From Nigrospora sphaerica (taxonomy: Eukaryota; Ascomycota; Sordariomycetes; Amphisphaeriales; Apiosporaceae): a DNA stretch of 64,000 nt. The notes under the pieces were generated by a model, which was given only the letters and a program-made list of their open reading frames with translations, did no database searches and was not told where the DNA came from. Made by a program: the position numbers and the translations under genes. Positions 22,301 through 34,100 of this stretch are shown here, in pieces (positions within the stretch are counted from its first letter, which is position 1; each line of letters begins with the position of its first letter). The stretch lies in contig JAGVVL010000015.1 in the NCBI GenBank assembly GCA_018287875.1, positions 1-64,000 of the forward strand, written 5' to 3'.

Positions 22301-23750
22301 CGCCCTCGCGCACGACCTCGTGCGGCGCGCGCGCGCGGCCGCGCTCGACTGCCTCCACTGGCAGCCGGCGGCGACGGCGGGCCGCGAGGGGCCCGCGCAC
22401 GTCGCGTGCCTCGTCCTCGTGAGCGCCGACGTCGTAAGCACGCCCGAGTTCCTCGCGTATATCGATAGCCATCGCGTACGCCGGCTACTTGGGCGCATCT
22501 TTATCGACGATTGCCACACTGTGCTTATAGACGCCGCCTACTGGCCGCGCCTCCCTGAGGTGCGCGCCGTTTACTGCTTCGACTGCCCCGTGGTGCTGCT
22601 TACGGCCACGCTGCCCGTGCGGCTCGAGCGGCCCTTCCAGGAGCTCATGCTCGCCGAGGACGCCGCCCTCCTCCGGGCGCGCACGACGAAGCCGAAGATC
22701 CGCTACCGCGTTGTAACGGTGCCGCCGCGGCCAGGCGCGGTGGAGGAGGAGGTAGTGCGGACGGCGCGCGCCCTTGCGCGCGGCTAGGCGGGCGCCGAGA
22801 AGGGCGTCGTCTACTGCCGGTCGCAGGCCCGGTGCGAGGCGCTCGTGGCGGCCCTCGGCTGCGCGCCCTACCACAGCGGCGTCGCGGCGGCCGCGCGCGA
22901 GGCGCGTTTCGCGACGTGGGCGGCGGGCGCGGCCGCGGGGGCGGCAGTAGGGGCCGACGCCGCCGCCGGCCGCTAGATCGTGGCCACGACGGCGCTCGGC
23001 ACGGGGGTCGACGTGGCCGGGCTTGTGGCCGTCCTCCATGCGGAGCTACCATACAGGCTGGTCGACTTCAGCCAGCAGACGGGGCGCGGCACGCGCGGCG
23101 CCGGCGAGATGGCGGACTCCGTCGTCGTCTGGGACGGCCGGCCGGCGTGGGCCAGCCCGCATAGCAGCGACGTCGAGCAGCGGAACCGGCAGGCCATGGC
23201 CTGGTTCGTCGAGAGCGTCGACTGCCGCCGCCTCGTACTCGGCCTCTTCCTCGACGGCCAGGGCGGGGACTGCGCTGCGCTCGACGCCGCCGCATGCGAC
23301 CGCTGCGAGGAGGCGGAGGCGCGGCGCGCGGCCGCGCCGCCGCCGCCCATGCCGCCCACACTAGCGACGGCGGTGGATGCGGCGTCGCCGACGCCGCGTC
23401 CGAACCGGCTCCAGGCGGCCTGCCGGGCCCGCCACGCCGCGGAGGAGGTGGCCCGCACGTGGCTACGCGCCGTCCGCCACGGCGGCCACTGTCCCGTCTG
23501 CCTCACGAAGTGGCTCCAGCGGCGGCGGCAGCCGGCGAGGTACGCGGCAGGCGTCCGCCACACGCTTAAGCGGTGCCTGACGCTCTCGCTAGCGCAGTAT
23601 AGTGCGTGGCGCCAGCGGCTCGTCTTCCCGCCCTACAGCGGCTGCTTCCGCTGCGGGCTCCCTGCGGGCTGGTGCGCCGCGGCGGACCCGGAGAAAGGCG
23701 GCGAGGGCGGCGGCCGCGAGCGGAGAGGGGGCCGGCGGCGGCGGCAATAA
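19393..23750 (+). pseudogene. Telomere-linked RecQ-like helicase TLH2, RIP-inactivated
   Basis: Inverted paralogue of TLH1, about 1,450 codons. Start ATG at 19393 (MPALNEA), in line with the TLH1 start. Residues: zinc finger Cys34, Cys37, His47, His52; a second Cys/His motif from about 102; middle GGQPGRGPEVM after codon 630; Walker A VLPTGAGKSVLF near 22200; FIDDCH near 22500 (the motif II Glu is replaced by Asp); LLTATLP near 22600; ATTALGTGVD near 22985; QQTGRGTRG near 23075; a C-terminal Cys cluster; stop at 23748-23750. Eleven TAG codons interrupt it, at 20248, 20338, 20551, 20680, 20890, 20944, 21133, 21283, 21826, 22785 and 22974, and a one-base deletion lies near 21888. At eight of the TAG sites TLH1 still has Trp. 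All fit TGG to TAG, a CpA to TpA change on the opposite strand. Transcription would run away from this telomere into inverted subtelomere. Confidence 0.92.
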
Positions 23751-24277
23751 AGGCGAAGGCTAAGCTTATACGGGCGCGGGTTTGATAATAATATGTAAAA
23801 CGAAGGCGCGAGGCTTATTTAACCCGGGTTCGTTATTAAAAGGGAGATAAACGTAAAAAGAAAAGTAAATAAATTCATTTATTTATAATTAAATAATAAA
23901 AAGAGAATAGAGGGGGCGTTATAAAGAAAGAGAAAAGTAAGAGAAAGGATATAAAGAAGCGAAACAAAAAATAATAAGAAATAATTTAAGGAAGGAGAAA
24001 GAAGAGTATTATGAATAAAATAAGAGAATAATAAAATTTATATTAATTAATAATTAAAGATAAATAAACCTGTAAAAAATATAAAACTAGATTAATAAGT
24101 AAAGTATAAAAAATAAATAAGGATTAAGTTTATATCTTAGAAAAATAAAAAGAAGTAAAGGGAAAAGATGCAAAATAATATAAAAAAGAATCAGCTTTAT
24201 AAATGAGGTAAAGATATTTTAAAGAAGAAAATTAAAAAGGGAGGAAAAGAAAAGTGACGAAGGTTTAAAAGAAATGT

Positions 24278-24472
24278 TGTCGCACTGCAGAGATCGTGGA
24301 AAGCGAGGTTCAAGTTATCCATTAGAAGGAAACAAAGGAAATCTGTCTATAGGTGCAGTAGTACATATAGTAGCTCAGGACCCTTGTCACCATATGAATC
24401 CTGGCATGTGAAGAGGAGCCACATAACCTGACAGGAGAGGCTAAGCCACGTGAATAGCCTCATATTGCAACA
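24278..24472 (-). mobile_element. 195-bp TG...CA element, family B, TSD AATGT
   Basis: Starts TGTCGCACTGC and ends ATTGCAACA, flanked by AATGT on both sides (24273-24277, 24473-24477). It is the reverse complement of the 195-bp element at 50093-50287, with a third, diverged copy at 46536-46711. TG...CA ends with 5-bp duplications suggest a very short solo LTR or TRIM-like element. It sits inside the inverted subtelomere. Confidence 0.9.
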
Positions 24473-25676
24473 AATGTATATAAGAACAAAGGTAATATAA
24501 AGAAGAGTAAAAAAAAGGTTAAAAGGAAAGGTATATTAAGTGTAATAGGTAATAAAAAAAGGAAAGATAAGATAAGTTATATAATAGACGAAGAAAAAGA
24601 GAAGTAAATAATATAAAAATATAAAGAAAAGAAAAAATAGAAGTGAAAAAAAGAATAAAAAGAAAGAAGATATATGAAAGATAAAAGAAGATATAATAAA
24701 AAAGGAGTAATCTTTCTTTAAATATAAGGAAGGTTAAAAAACTTAAAAGAAGGAAAAGAGTTATTAAAATAAACGATTTAAAGGGGCGGTCGTTAAAAAA
24801 GAGTTTATAAATGAATTAAATAAGAAAAGAATAAAGAAGCATATAAAAGATAACAAAGAAAAGTATGAAAGTAAAGAAGAAAAAGAGGAAAGAAGGATAA
24901 AAAGAAATGGTAAAGAGGGGTGAAAGATAAGATATAAGAGAGGTAAAAAATGGGAATAATAAAGGGGGGTAAAAAAGAGGAGGTAAAGAAAATATAAAGG
25001 GGATTATATAAGAAAGTAAAGGTAAAATATAAAGCAAGGGAAACTATTTAACATAATAAAGAAGAATAAAATAAAAGACGAAAAAGAAGAAAAAGGGGTA
25101 TAAAATAAGGGAGAAAGGGGAATGAATGAGTAATATAAAAAAGAGGGTTATATAAAAAGAGGAAAGGGTATAATAATGTTATATTAAAAGATAAAAAGGG
25201 AGCGGGGATACAAATAAGTAAGTTAAGGATATTATGAGATTAACGAAAGGAAGATAAAATAAATATATAAAATAAGTTAAAAACATAAATGCTTTATTAA
25301 GAGGGAGCGAAAAAAGGGATAAAAGGTTTTTAGTAAAAGAAGATAAAAAGAGAATTAAATAATAAAAAGAAATTAAAGAGATTAATTAAAAAGAAAGTAA
25401 AGAAAGAGTAAGAGTGTAAAGTAAAAAAGAAAAAAAGCAATAGTTTAAATAATAAAAGGCGAAAAAAGTATAATTAGTTAATTTAAAAAGATTCCCTAAA
25501 TAAAAAAGTATAAAATAAAGGTATATAAAGAGAAGATAAATTATTTATTTTAAGTAAAGGGGAGTATAAGATAAAGAGAACGAAGGCGTATTTATAAGCG
25601 GTAATAAATAGCGCGTTAAAGAGGTATAAGGGGTGTAAGTGATAAGGGGAAAGAGGAGGAAGAGGGGGGAAGAGGG

Positions 25677-25785
25677 CGTAACCATGGGCAGCGCAGCTAG
25701 CCCGTAGGAGACGAATTCGGAGGAAGAAGGAGGAGTAACCGTAAGTAGTACGTAACCGGCTCGTTAAAGGCAAATTCAAGGCGTA
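25677..25785 (-). repeat. Two inverted subtelomeric GC cores
   Basis: The reverse complement reads ACGGGCTAGCTGCGCTG with GGTTACGCC, and a second unit GAGCCGGTTACGTACTAC with TACGGTTACTCC, joined by AATTCG spacers as in the arrays at 3.4 and 7.5 kb. This fixes the orientation of the fragment as that of an opposite chromosome end. Confidence 0.85.
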
Positions 25786-25935
25786 GTGAATAAAGAAAAG
25801 GTAACGAAGAAGAAATAAAAAAAAAGAGTATAAAAAGAGTAAGAAGAGAAGTTTTAATAAGTACAATAAGTGGTTAAAAGGATATTAGTTTAAAAAATAT
25901 AAAAAAGGGCGTTAAAAGAAGTTTTTATATATATA

Positions 25936-26012
25936 TGTTACATGTTGGGACCTGGGAGATAGGCTCATGCGCACCTGGCCTGAGCTTATCTCCCAGGTCC
26001 CAACCTGTAACA
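25936..26012. repeat. 77-bp near-perfect hairpin element
   Basis: The sequence opens TGTTACATGTTGGGACC and closes GGTCCCAACCTGTAACA. The arms, about 30 bp each, pair almost completely through CTGGGAGATAAGCTCA around a short GCGCACCTGG loop. One arm of the same sequence is found at 51986-52037. It is a foldback or MITE-type element, or the end palindrome of a larger transposon, and it lies exactly at the outer edge of the inverted subtelomere. Confidence 0.85.
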
Positions 26013-26639
26013 CTACCTAGATAGAATGGGAAACCCCGAAAGGAACGAAAAACATCTTAATAGTCAAAGGACCAGATCAGAATATATAAGAGGAGATTTG
26101 AAACCAATGGAATAGGCAGCATAGATTAAAATAAGAGCCTAATCTGCTAACTAGACAGTCTAGATAGACAACATGTAGAATTTTAAATGAATGGTACATC
26201 AGTTAACATCAGATCCATACAAAAGCCATTAAATATATAGGATGATTCTATTTTCTTATAATAATATTAAAGGAGGCATAGATCAAGGGGATAGTGGTTT
26301 CCCTCGTTATAAACGTAGGAGTCTCTTTTATTACCAACTTCTTACAACGTCTACACCGACCCCTACGATTAAACACGGTCCTTTCTGCTCACTCGGATCG
26401 CTAAGGCAGGGAAGCTCATATAGTTAAATCATCCATAAAACTGTGATAAAAGTATATGCGTAACATAAACCCCTCTCCTAGTCGGCCGAGCTTAAACTTC
26501 TACAAAGAACTCCATACATTGACTAGGAGCCTTTCACTATGATCCCAAGCTTAACCGTGATTTCCAAGTGACTTCGACAATAAAGACAACCGACTATAAT
26601 AAAAGTAAGAGACATGTTCGTCTAACGAAAGAAGCACTA
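26013..26639. other. Unassigned AT-rich spacer
   Basis: No coding similarity, repeat or RNA gene recognised. A 61-codon ORF at 26242-26427 has no domain and is probably chance. Confidence 0.5.
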
Positions 26640-29203
26640 TGAAGAGATATGAACTTACAGCTCACTTAAAGCAGTGTGTTTTAGCACCCTGCTATAGAGA
26701 AGAGTGCTTGTTAAAAGAGCGACCCACTTCTTTCTTAAAGTCGGTAGACGGATTAGTACACTTTACTGCAAAGAAGGCTGCTCGTTAATAAGGGGGAACC
26801 ACTTACATCCTAAAGTTGGTAGCTGGATTAGCATACCCGCTCGTTAACAAAGAAGAAACACTTACATCCTATAGTCGGCAGCTGGATTAGCACACCCTAC
26901 TACGGAGAAGGATACCCATTAAGAAAGAGGAACCACTTACATTCTATAGTCGACAACCGGATTAGCACACCATGCCGTAAAGAAGGCTGCTAGTTTAGAA
27001 GGCCGAGACACTTACTTCCTAAAGTCGGCAGCCGGATTAGCACACACTGCCGTAAAGAAGGCTACTTCTTAAGAAGGGCAAGCCACTTACACACTAACGT
27101 TAACGACTAGATTAGCACACACTGCCGCGAAAAAGGCTGCTCGTTTAAAAGGGCGAGCCACTTACTTCCTAAAGTCGGCAGCCGGATTAGCACACCATGC
27201 CGTAGAGAAGGAATCTTACTAAGAAGGGCGAGATATTTACTTGCTAAAGTTCGCAGCCGAATTAGCACACTTTGCTAGCGAATAAGACTGCTCGTTAAAA
27301 AGAGCTAGCCACTTACTTGCTAATGTTAACAGGCGGATTAGTACGCACTGCTGTGAAGAGGACTGCTAGTTAAGAAGGGCGAGCCACTTACAACCTAAAA
27401 TTAACAGCAGGATTAGGACACCCTGCTGTAAAGAGGGCTACTTATTAAGAAGGGCGAGCCACTTACTTGCTAAAGGTGGCAGCAGGATTAGCACACCCTG
27501 CTGTGAAGAAGGCTGCTCGTTAAGAAGGGAGAGTAGCTTACTTCCTAAAGTTAAGAGCCGGATTAACATGCCTCGCTGTAAAGAAAGATTCTTGCTAAGA
27601 AGGGCGAGCCACTTACACACTAACGTTAATAGCTAGATTAGCACACCAAGTTGCGAAGAAGGCTGTTCGTTAATTAAGGCGAGTCATTTACTCGCTAACA
27701 TTGACAGTCGGGTTAGCACACTGTGCTATAAAAAAGCTGCTTATTAAGAAGGGCGAGCTACTTACAACCTAAAGTTAGCAGCTAGATTAGTATACCTTAC
27801 TACAAAGAAGACTGGTATTTATCTAGGGCGAGCCACTTACACGCTAACGTTGGCAGGCGGATTAGCACACCACGCTGTAAAGAAGACAGCTAGTTAAGAA
27901 GGGCAAGCCACTTACGAGCTAAAGTCGGCAGCCTAATTAAAGCACCGCGCTATAAAGAAGACTGTTCGTTAAAAAGCGGAAAATACTTACAAGCTAGATT
28001 TAGCGGCCGGATTAGCACACCATGCCACGAAGAAGGCTGCTTGTTAAGAAGGGGGAGCAACTTACTTTCTAAAGTTGGCGGCCGGATTAGCACGCCCCGC
28101 CGTAAAAAAGGCTAGTTATTAATAAGGGCAAGCCACTTACAAGCTAAAATTAGCAGCTATATTAGCACACCCTGCCGTAAAGAAGGCTGCTCGTTAAAAA
28201 GGACGAGCCACTTACAGCCTAAAAGTTGGAAGCCGGATTAGAGCACCGCGCTATAACGAGGACTGTTGGTTAAAAAGGGCGGACCACTTACTTGCTAACG
28301 TTGACAGTTAGATTAGAGCACCGCGCTATATAGAGGACTGTTCGTTAAAAAGGGTGAGCAACTTACCTTCTAACATTGGCAGGCGGATTAGAGCACCGCG
28401 CTGTAAACAGGACTGTTCATTAAGAAGAGCGAGCCACTTACATGCTGACGTCGGCAGGCGGATTAGCACACACTACCGTAGAGAAGAATGCTTGTTAAAA
28501 GAGTGAGCCACTTACTTCCTAAAGTCGGCAGCCGGATTAACGCACCCTACCGCGGAGAAGACTGACTGTTAGGAAGGGCAAGCAACATACTTCCTAAATT
28601 CGGCAGCCGGATTAGCACACTATAACGTAAAGAAGGCTTGTTGCTAAGAAGGGCGAGCTATTTACTTCCTGAAGTCGGCAGCCGGTTTAGCATACTATGC
28701 TGTAAAGAATGCTGCTTATTAAGAAGGGCGAGCCACTTACATCCTAAATTTAGCAGCCTAATTAGGACACTCTACTATAAATAAGGATGCTAGTTAAGAA
28801 GTGCGAGCCACTTACTGTCTAAATTTGGCAAGCAGATTAATATAATCTGCCGTGAAGAAGTCTGTTCGTTAAGAAGGGCGAGCTACTCACACTCTAAAGT
28901 TAGCAAGCAGATTAACACAATCTGCTATAAAGAGGGCTATTCGTTAAGATGGGCGAGCCACTTACTGGCTAAATTTGGCAAGCAGATTAATATAATCTGC
29001 CGTGAAGAAGCCTGTTCGTTAACAAGGGCAAGCCACTTACGAGCTAAAGGTGGTAGCAGGATTAGAGCACCGCGCTATAAAGAGGACTGTTCATTAAAAA
29101 GCGCGAGCCACTTACGAGCTAAAATTTCGCAGCCGGATTAGCACACCTAGCCGCGAAGAAGGCTGCTCGTTAAGAAGTGCGAGACACTTACAAGCTAAGA
29201 TAT
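26640..29203. repeat. 75-bp satellite, about 34 tandem copies
   Basis: A 75-bp unit with the landmarks GCCACTTAC, AAAGTCGGCAGCCGGATTAG, CACACC and AAGAAGGCTGCTCGTTAAGA repeats across 2.5 kb. The GATTAGCACAC word occurs at 26961, 27036, 27111, 27186 and 27261, exactly 75 bp apart. Units differ mostly by transitions; some are 76 bp. On the minus strand the unit is 25 codons (consensus like KWLALLNEQPSSRHGVL), but indels and stops break any long frame. The array ends abruptly in a Gypsy integrase relic at about 29204. Confidence 0.93.
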
Positions 29204-30475
29204 ACACAGATATCCGAGATTAATAAGCGGCTTACTTTCGCTATACTAAAATATCTAACTAGCAACCTACTAACGCCCAGCTATAGATAGAGCTAGCAAA
29301 TATCCTCATAATCTAAGTTATAGATATCTAATATATACTACCCTACTAAGGATTTAATATAATTATTAAGGCCTATTATAAAGCCTTAGGCTACTTAAAA
29401 GCTATAGTACTTAAGAAAGTCAACTCGTTAACAATTTCACGGTTCCTAAAGAGTCGAATTATTTACTAGCACGGTTATTTTCGACTCCTTAAGGTCGACG
29501 GCGGACCAGAAAACAAGGGCGAGGTCACGAGGATCGCCAATACGTTAGGCTTCCAAGTCAACACTAGGCCACTCTACAGCTCGAAGACGCAAGGCCTGAT
29601 CGAGGGAGGGCACAAGAGTATTACAAAGAGCCTAATGAAAATGACGAATGGCAGTGATTGCAACTAGGTGGCAGCACTCCCTTTAACTATTTAAGCTGAT
29701 AGGATAGTGGTGAGGTATTTCGGTATATCCTCATACCGCCTCCTATATAGAAGGGAACCATTAATGCCCTTTAAACTTAATATATTAATATAGCGAGTAC
29801 TTAATTAAGATAAAACTATAAACCATAATAGGCTGCTAAAGCAAAGGATCCGGATATTAAAAAAACGACCCGAGGATATCGAAGTAACTTATAAAGCAAT
29901 TGCCACTTAACGAAGATAAAAAGCGTAAGCTGTTAATTAAAGGAGTTACTATAAGATACACTTAATAGCCTTAACGAAAGAACACCTGGTTCTAATATAT
30001 AATTATGTCCGCTATATCGATATATTTAATGATAGGAAGCTCTAGTATCGATAGATAGGCCCTTATAAGATCGAGGAGATTATACTATATAATTGCTTTA
30101 AGCTGAAAGATGTTATTAGACAACTTATTAAAGGAATCTTCTATAGCGACCAACTAAAGGCATTTATTAAAGACCCGGACGGAACTTAGGAGCCAGTAAA
30201 CGTAGATAAGGACATTTAGAGTTAGGATAACCTATTACCACCACTAACCGGTTCCGATCAGTAAAAAGCACTAAAAAGGCGCCGCAGATAACCGCTTAAG
30301 AATAAAGAAAAGCCAGCATTAGCTAAGGATCCCACGATATGTAAGGAACGAACTAATTAAACAAAGATTAAAATCCTAATACCTTCCGGTACCTTATAAG
30401 GATATAAATATATTCCAGGCTTTTTCTAGTCTTAGAAAAATCGTAAAAAGCCGGAGCAATTTTATTAACCTATAA
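29204..30475 (+). mobile_element. Gypsy integrase relic, RIP-mutated
   Basis: Plus-strand translation with many stops follows the integrase of the element at 35.7-43.6 kb: IYTDIRD, LKKVNSLTISRFLKSRIIY, VDGGPENKGEVT, YSSKTQGLIEGGHKSITKSL, YRLLYRREPLMPF, LTKEHLVL, FKLKDV. Catalytic-core text around the second Asp is present, but TAG/TAA codons replace Trp and Gln throughout. The 5' end is cut by the satellite array. Downstream of the integrase it continues in the same 3' region as the other copy (PSGTL, GYKYIPGFF) to about 30475. Confidence 0.88.
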
Positions 30476-30634
30476 AATAGGAGCGATAGAAATTTAAGAG
30501 CTATAAGGAACGCCCACGTCACCCTATACTACCTTTATAAGTCCTTATGAACCTAATTAAGAGACCGCACCTAAAAACTAAATCGTAGTATAAATATCTC
30601 GTATTTATTACAAAGGTTTTCTAATTTCGAATTC

Positions 30635-31185
30635 TGTTAAAAGTATAGGGCTTACCCCTATACCGTTATCCTTCGTTAAGGACTTAGCTATGTACTTATC
30701 AAAAAGCTAGTCCTTTAACCGAGACTGCCCTAAAGCTCGGGCCACCTTACCCGACAGCACGGGCCACCGTACCTTAAAGCTAGGGCCACTTTTCCCGTAT
30801 GTATGGCCTACGCTACTCGGAACCTTCTATAAGTTTCTACGAGTTTCCACGAGGTTCCACGAGCCTCCACGTGGTCCCACGAGGTTCCATAAGCGTCCGC
30901 GTGCTTCTAAGCTACGTCACTGCTTACGCGTCCACTTACGCGTCCCCTCTTTGTATTACTAAGAGGATAAAGGGTTAAAAGGGTATTAAAAAGGGCTAAA
31001 TCTTCCCTCATCGTGTACATAGTCTCGGAAGCAAGCAAGCAACTTAGAGATCTCACTCTCTACTCCCCTTAAGAGAAGTTCCTACTCTTCCGTGTTCCTT
31101 TATCCTTAAGGAACGGCCTCCGAGATCGAAAGAGCCCTTATAAAGGGGTTGCTTCCTCTTTTTAATCAAACCACCACTTCCAACA
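30635..31185 (+). mobile_element. Solo LTR, family A (551 bp)
   Basis: Starts TGTTAAAAGTATAGGG and ends CCACTTCCAACA, with the 5-bp target duplication AATTC at 30630-30634 and 31186-31190. Together with 52514-53019 it forms a subgroup with the TGTTAAAAG start. Perfect flanking repeats show that it inserted separately from the integrase relic on its left. Confidence 0.95.
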
Positions 31186-34100
31186 AATTCCTACCGAGTA
31201 ATGTCCACTAATTCCTTGCCTTTAAAGACCACCCCCCCCTTTTATACGCTTATAATTAAGAGCGAGAAGAGCCTTACCTTTATCTTAAATATTCGTAAGA
31301 TTTTTATCGCCGTTCACCTATTTACAAATCGTCCGATAGCCCACTATTAAGCAGTTACCATAGGCTCGGTGGTACAGAGTATAAGAGACACAGCCTAAAA
31401 AGAGATTCATACCGCGTTACTCTTTACAATTAGAGTCGGACAACAGCTTCTCGTAGTGCGAATAAGGGAAGAGATTCGGTTCCCTAAGTGACTACACTAG
31501 AGTCGCGGTGTGTAGCTTAGACCGCCCCAGGAGTTTCAAAATAACAGAACCGTATGGACCCCCCTTAAAGATGTTGACATTAATAGGAGGGAGCTGCGGA
31601 CCACCCTTCGCACAGGTAAGCATCTAGATAATTGGCGCTGCCCGACTGGCCTCGAACAACTGGCGATCGAAAATCTATTCGATATACCGATGCTTTGTTA
31701 AAGGCATAGTCGTAATAGTAAGATGTTTAAGGACCTGATTAACATAAAGCACTCGTGAGCAAAACTAAAAACGTGATAAATAAGAACCACGTACCTGAAG
31801 GTAAATAGAAGACAAAGCCTTAGAATCGCCCTTACCTTTCTTACTAGCACCAAACACTGAAGTCTTTAAAAACAGGTAACAAACTTAAGACTTATTATTA
31901 AGAACAAGTTTAAGCAGATCAGCAGCAGATATAAGGTACACTGCCTTATTACACTCTCGACTATATATGCTAACGCTATTATAAAACTCGTGCCGTTACT
32001 TATATTTAACCTTAAGAAGCCGGTACTTATTATAGGAAGATATAGTACAGTGGAAAGAGTTAATTAAGAAAAAGAAAAAGCTGTTTAGGTATAGCCAATA
32101 TTCTAGGGGACGAGGATATCAGATATATAGAAACCACTAAAAGTGTTATAAAGGAAAGGAAGGATAATAATAACAGCACTACCTTAGGAAAAGAAAAAGG
32201 ACAAAAAAGAAACTATAGGAAGAACCTCGGGACCGGAAGAACTCTAAATAAGTTACAGCGTACGAAAATATTAGACGAACAACAAATAAAGGCATTGAAT
32301 AACACCGAACCCAGCGAAGGGATATGTAACCGCAACTACATTTTGACTTAACTAATAATATAGTTATAAGAACCCGCCCTCTATACTTGGACTATAGAGC
32401 ACTATCCTATCACCTATACACTTGAACAGCATACTCCCCTTCACTAGCCTTCTACTAGAACATTACAAACAGGTCTACATCTTACCTAAGACTTCTTAAG
32501 TACTTATACTAGCGTTACTTAAACTCCTAATTAAGATATACCACTAATATAGAAGCTCTTAGAACCCTCTACTAGGCGCGTACCTACACTGTGAAGGAAA
32601 GCACGAAGACTACCCTCTAGAACCTACAGACTGACCTTACATACAACGCTTTGGAGTGGGAAAACGCGTCTAACACTACGGACCTCGAGATCCCGCTACT
32701 AAAACTAAGGAATAGAGCACCCCAAGTTATACCCAGAACTGCTAGAAAGCTAAGTATAGCAAGGTCGTCGTAAGAAACGATCCAATATCTTCCAGAAGTA
32801 TAGGAATATGTACACTACTTCGCAATAAAAGAGCCAGTACCAACCAAGCACTCTTAATAACTGGCACACCTACTATTATAAGGAAATAAGAAAGTCGTGT
32901 TCTTAAGAACGATGAATACCGATAAACTAATAATCGAATTTGCCTTCTCCTTAAAGGAATAGAACAGATAGAAGAAAGACGAGTTAATTAAGATACTGTC
33001 CCTCTTAATCAAGGTAAAGCACCCCGATAACAATAGATTAACCACCCTCCTATGCTTCTTTAACGGCTCTATCCTCCACTTCTTCAACTTGCATAAAGCC
33101 ATAGACATTAAGTACGCCTACTATATTAGCGAGCGGATTAGAACAGAGCTTTTATATAACAGACGAGGACACACGTGGGATAAGACAATTGCTGTCTATA
33201 GCTACTTCGGAAGCCTCTAAGACTAGCAGGACAACTATATACTTATTCTAACTATATAGACTTTAATCCACGGCAAAGTCCGCGAGGTACTTGATACAAT
33301 CAGATAAGAGCTAAGCTTAACGAAAGCAACCCGAGAAGTCTATAAAATAATCCAGAACCACTGCGGATTCTAACTACGTATCGCGTCCTTCGGCAAAGGC
33401 ACGGACTTATATACGTATATACCTAAGAGAACTATCAACCTACGCACAATTCTAAGAGGACCACTGTTAATTAAGAGGATACACTAGGCAGAATTGGAAA
33501 TTGATAGTAATATTATCAAGGCCGAAAAACCATAGAACGCTGCCACGACTTAAGGGAACTAGATCCTATATAACGCACCCGTGAGGGTCTACAATATAAA
33601 TCGAATAAAGCCAATCGCTAAGGTATTGAAATAGCTAAAGCAGCTAACAGCCTTCACTAATGATAGGCTCTAAATATAAGACTATAAGGAAACCATAGCG
33701 AGGACTATCTTCGGCTTTATAAACTGCGAACCTCTCTCTGCCTACGATTGGAAGACTTTATAAATAATAATTAAGGATTCCTACAGCTGGTGGTATATAA
33801 AGGACTCCCCTCTCACACTCGATACTGCTAACACCAAGATAAACATAGATATCGTGAACAAACTAAGAGAAGACGGCAGCGAACAGGATATCCCTATAGT
33901 CTTCGAATATATTAATTAAGAATCGGATAGCCCTTAGCCTCTAGTATTATTCGTACTTAAAGTACAAGTCGTTATAATCTTTACTTTCGGAAGGGATAAA
34001 CAATAAATAACAGCTATAAAGATAAGTGATCACTTTATAAAGGCACTTCGCGAAGCTAAACCCGATAACAAGTTTAAAGAGGTGATAATTAGTACTATAC

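Larger units (their letters stand above)
23751..25935 (-). other. Inverted subtelomere fragment downstream of TLH2
   Basis: Purine-rich, C-poor on the plus strand, the mirror of 7.5-10.2 kb. The piece at 25500-25640, reverse-complemented, follows 8165-8255 closely, and two GC cores lie at 25677-25785 in inverted orientation. So the order TLH 3' end, AT/pyrimidine DNA, GC cores is the same on both sides. No telomere repeat remains at its outer edge. Minus-strand ORFs are low complexity. No gene. Confidence 0.8.

Noticed and set aside
27438..27620. 60-codon minus-strand ORF in the 75-bp array
   Set aside because: A locally open stretch of the satellite; neighbouring units carry indels and stops, so it is not called a gene, only noted as periodicity.
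26640..29203. CRISPR array
   Set aside because: Units are contiguous and vary throughout, with no constant repeat and unique spacers, and the organism is a eukaryote.
29204..31185. Integrase relic and following LTR as one truncated retrotransposon
   Set aside because: The LTR has perfect AATTC duplications on both sides, so it is an independent insertion; the relic belongs to the 301-bp-LTR Gypsy type by sequence.
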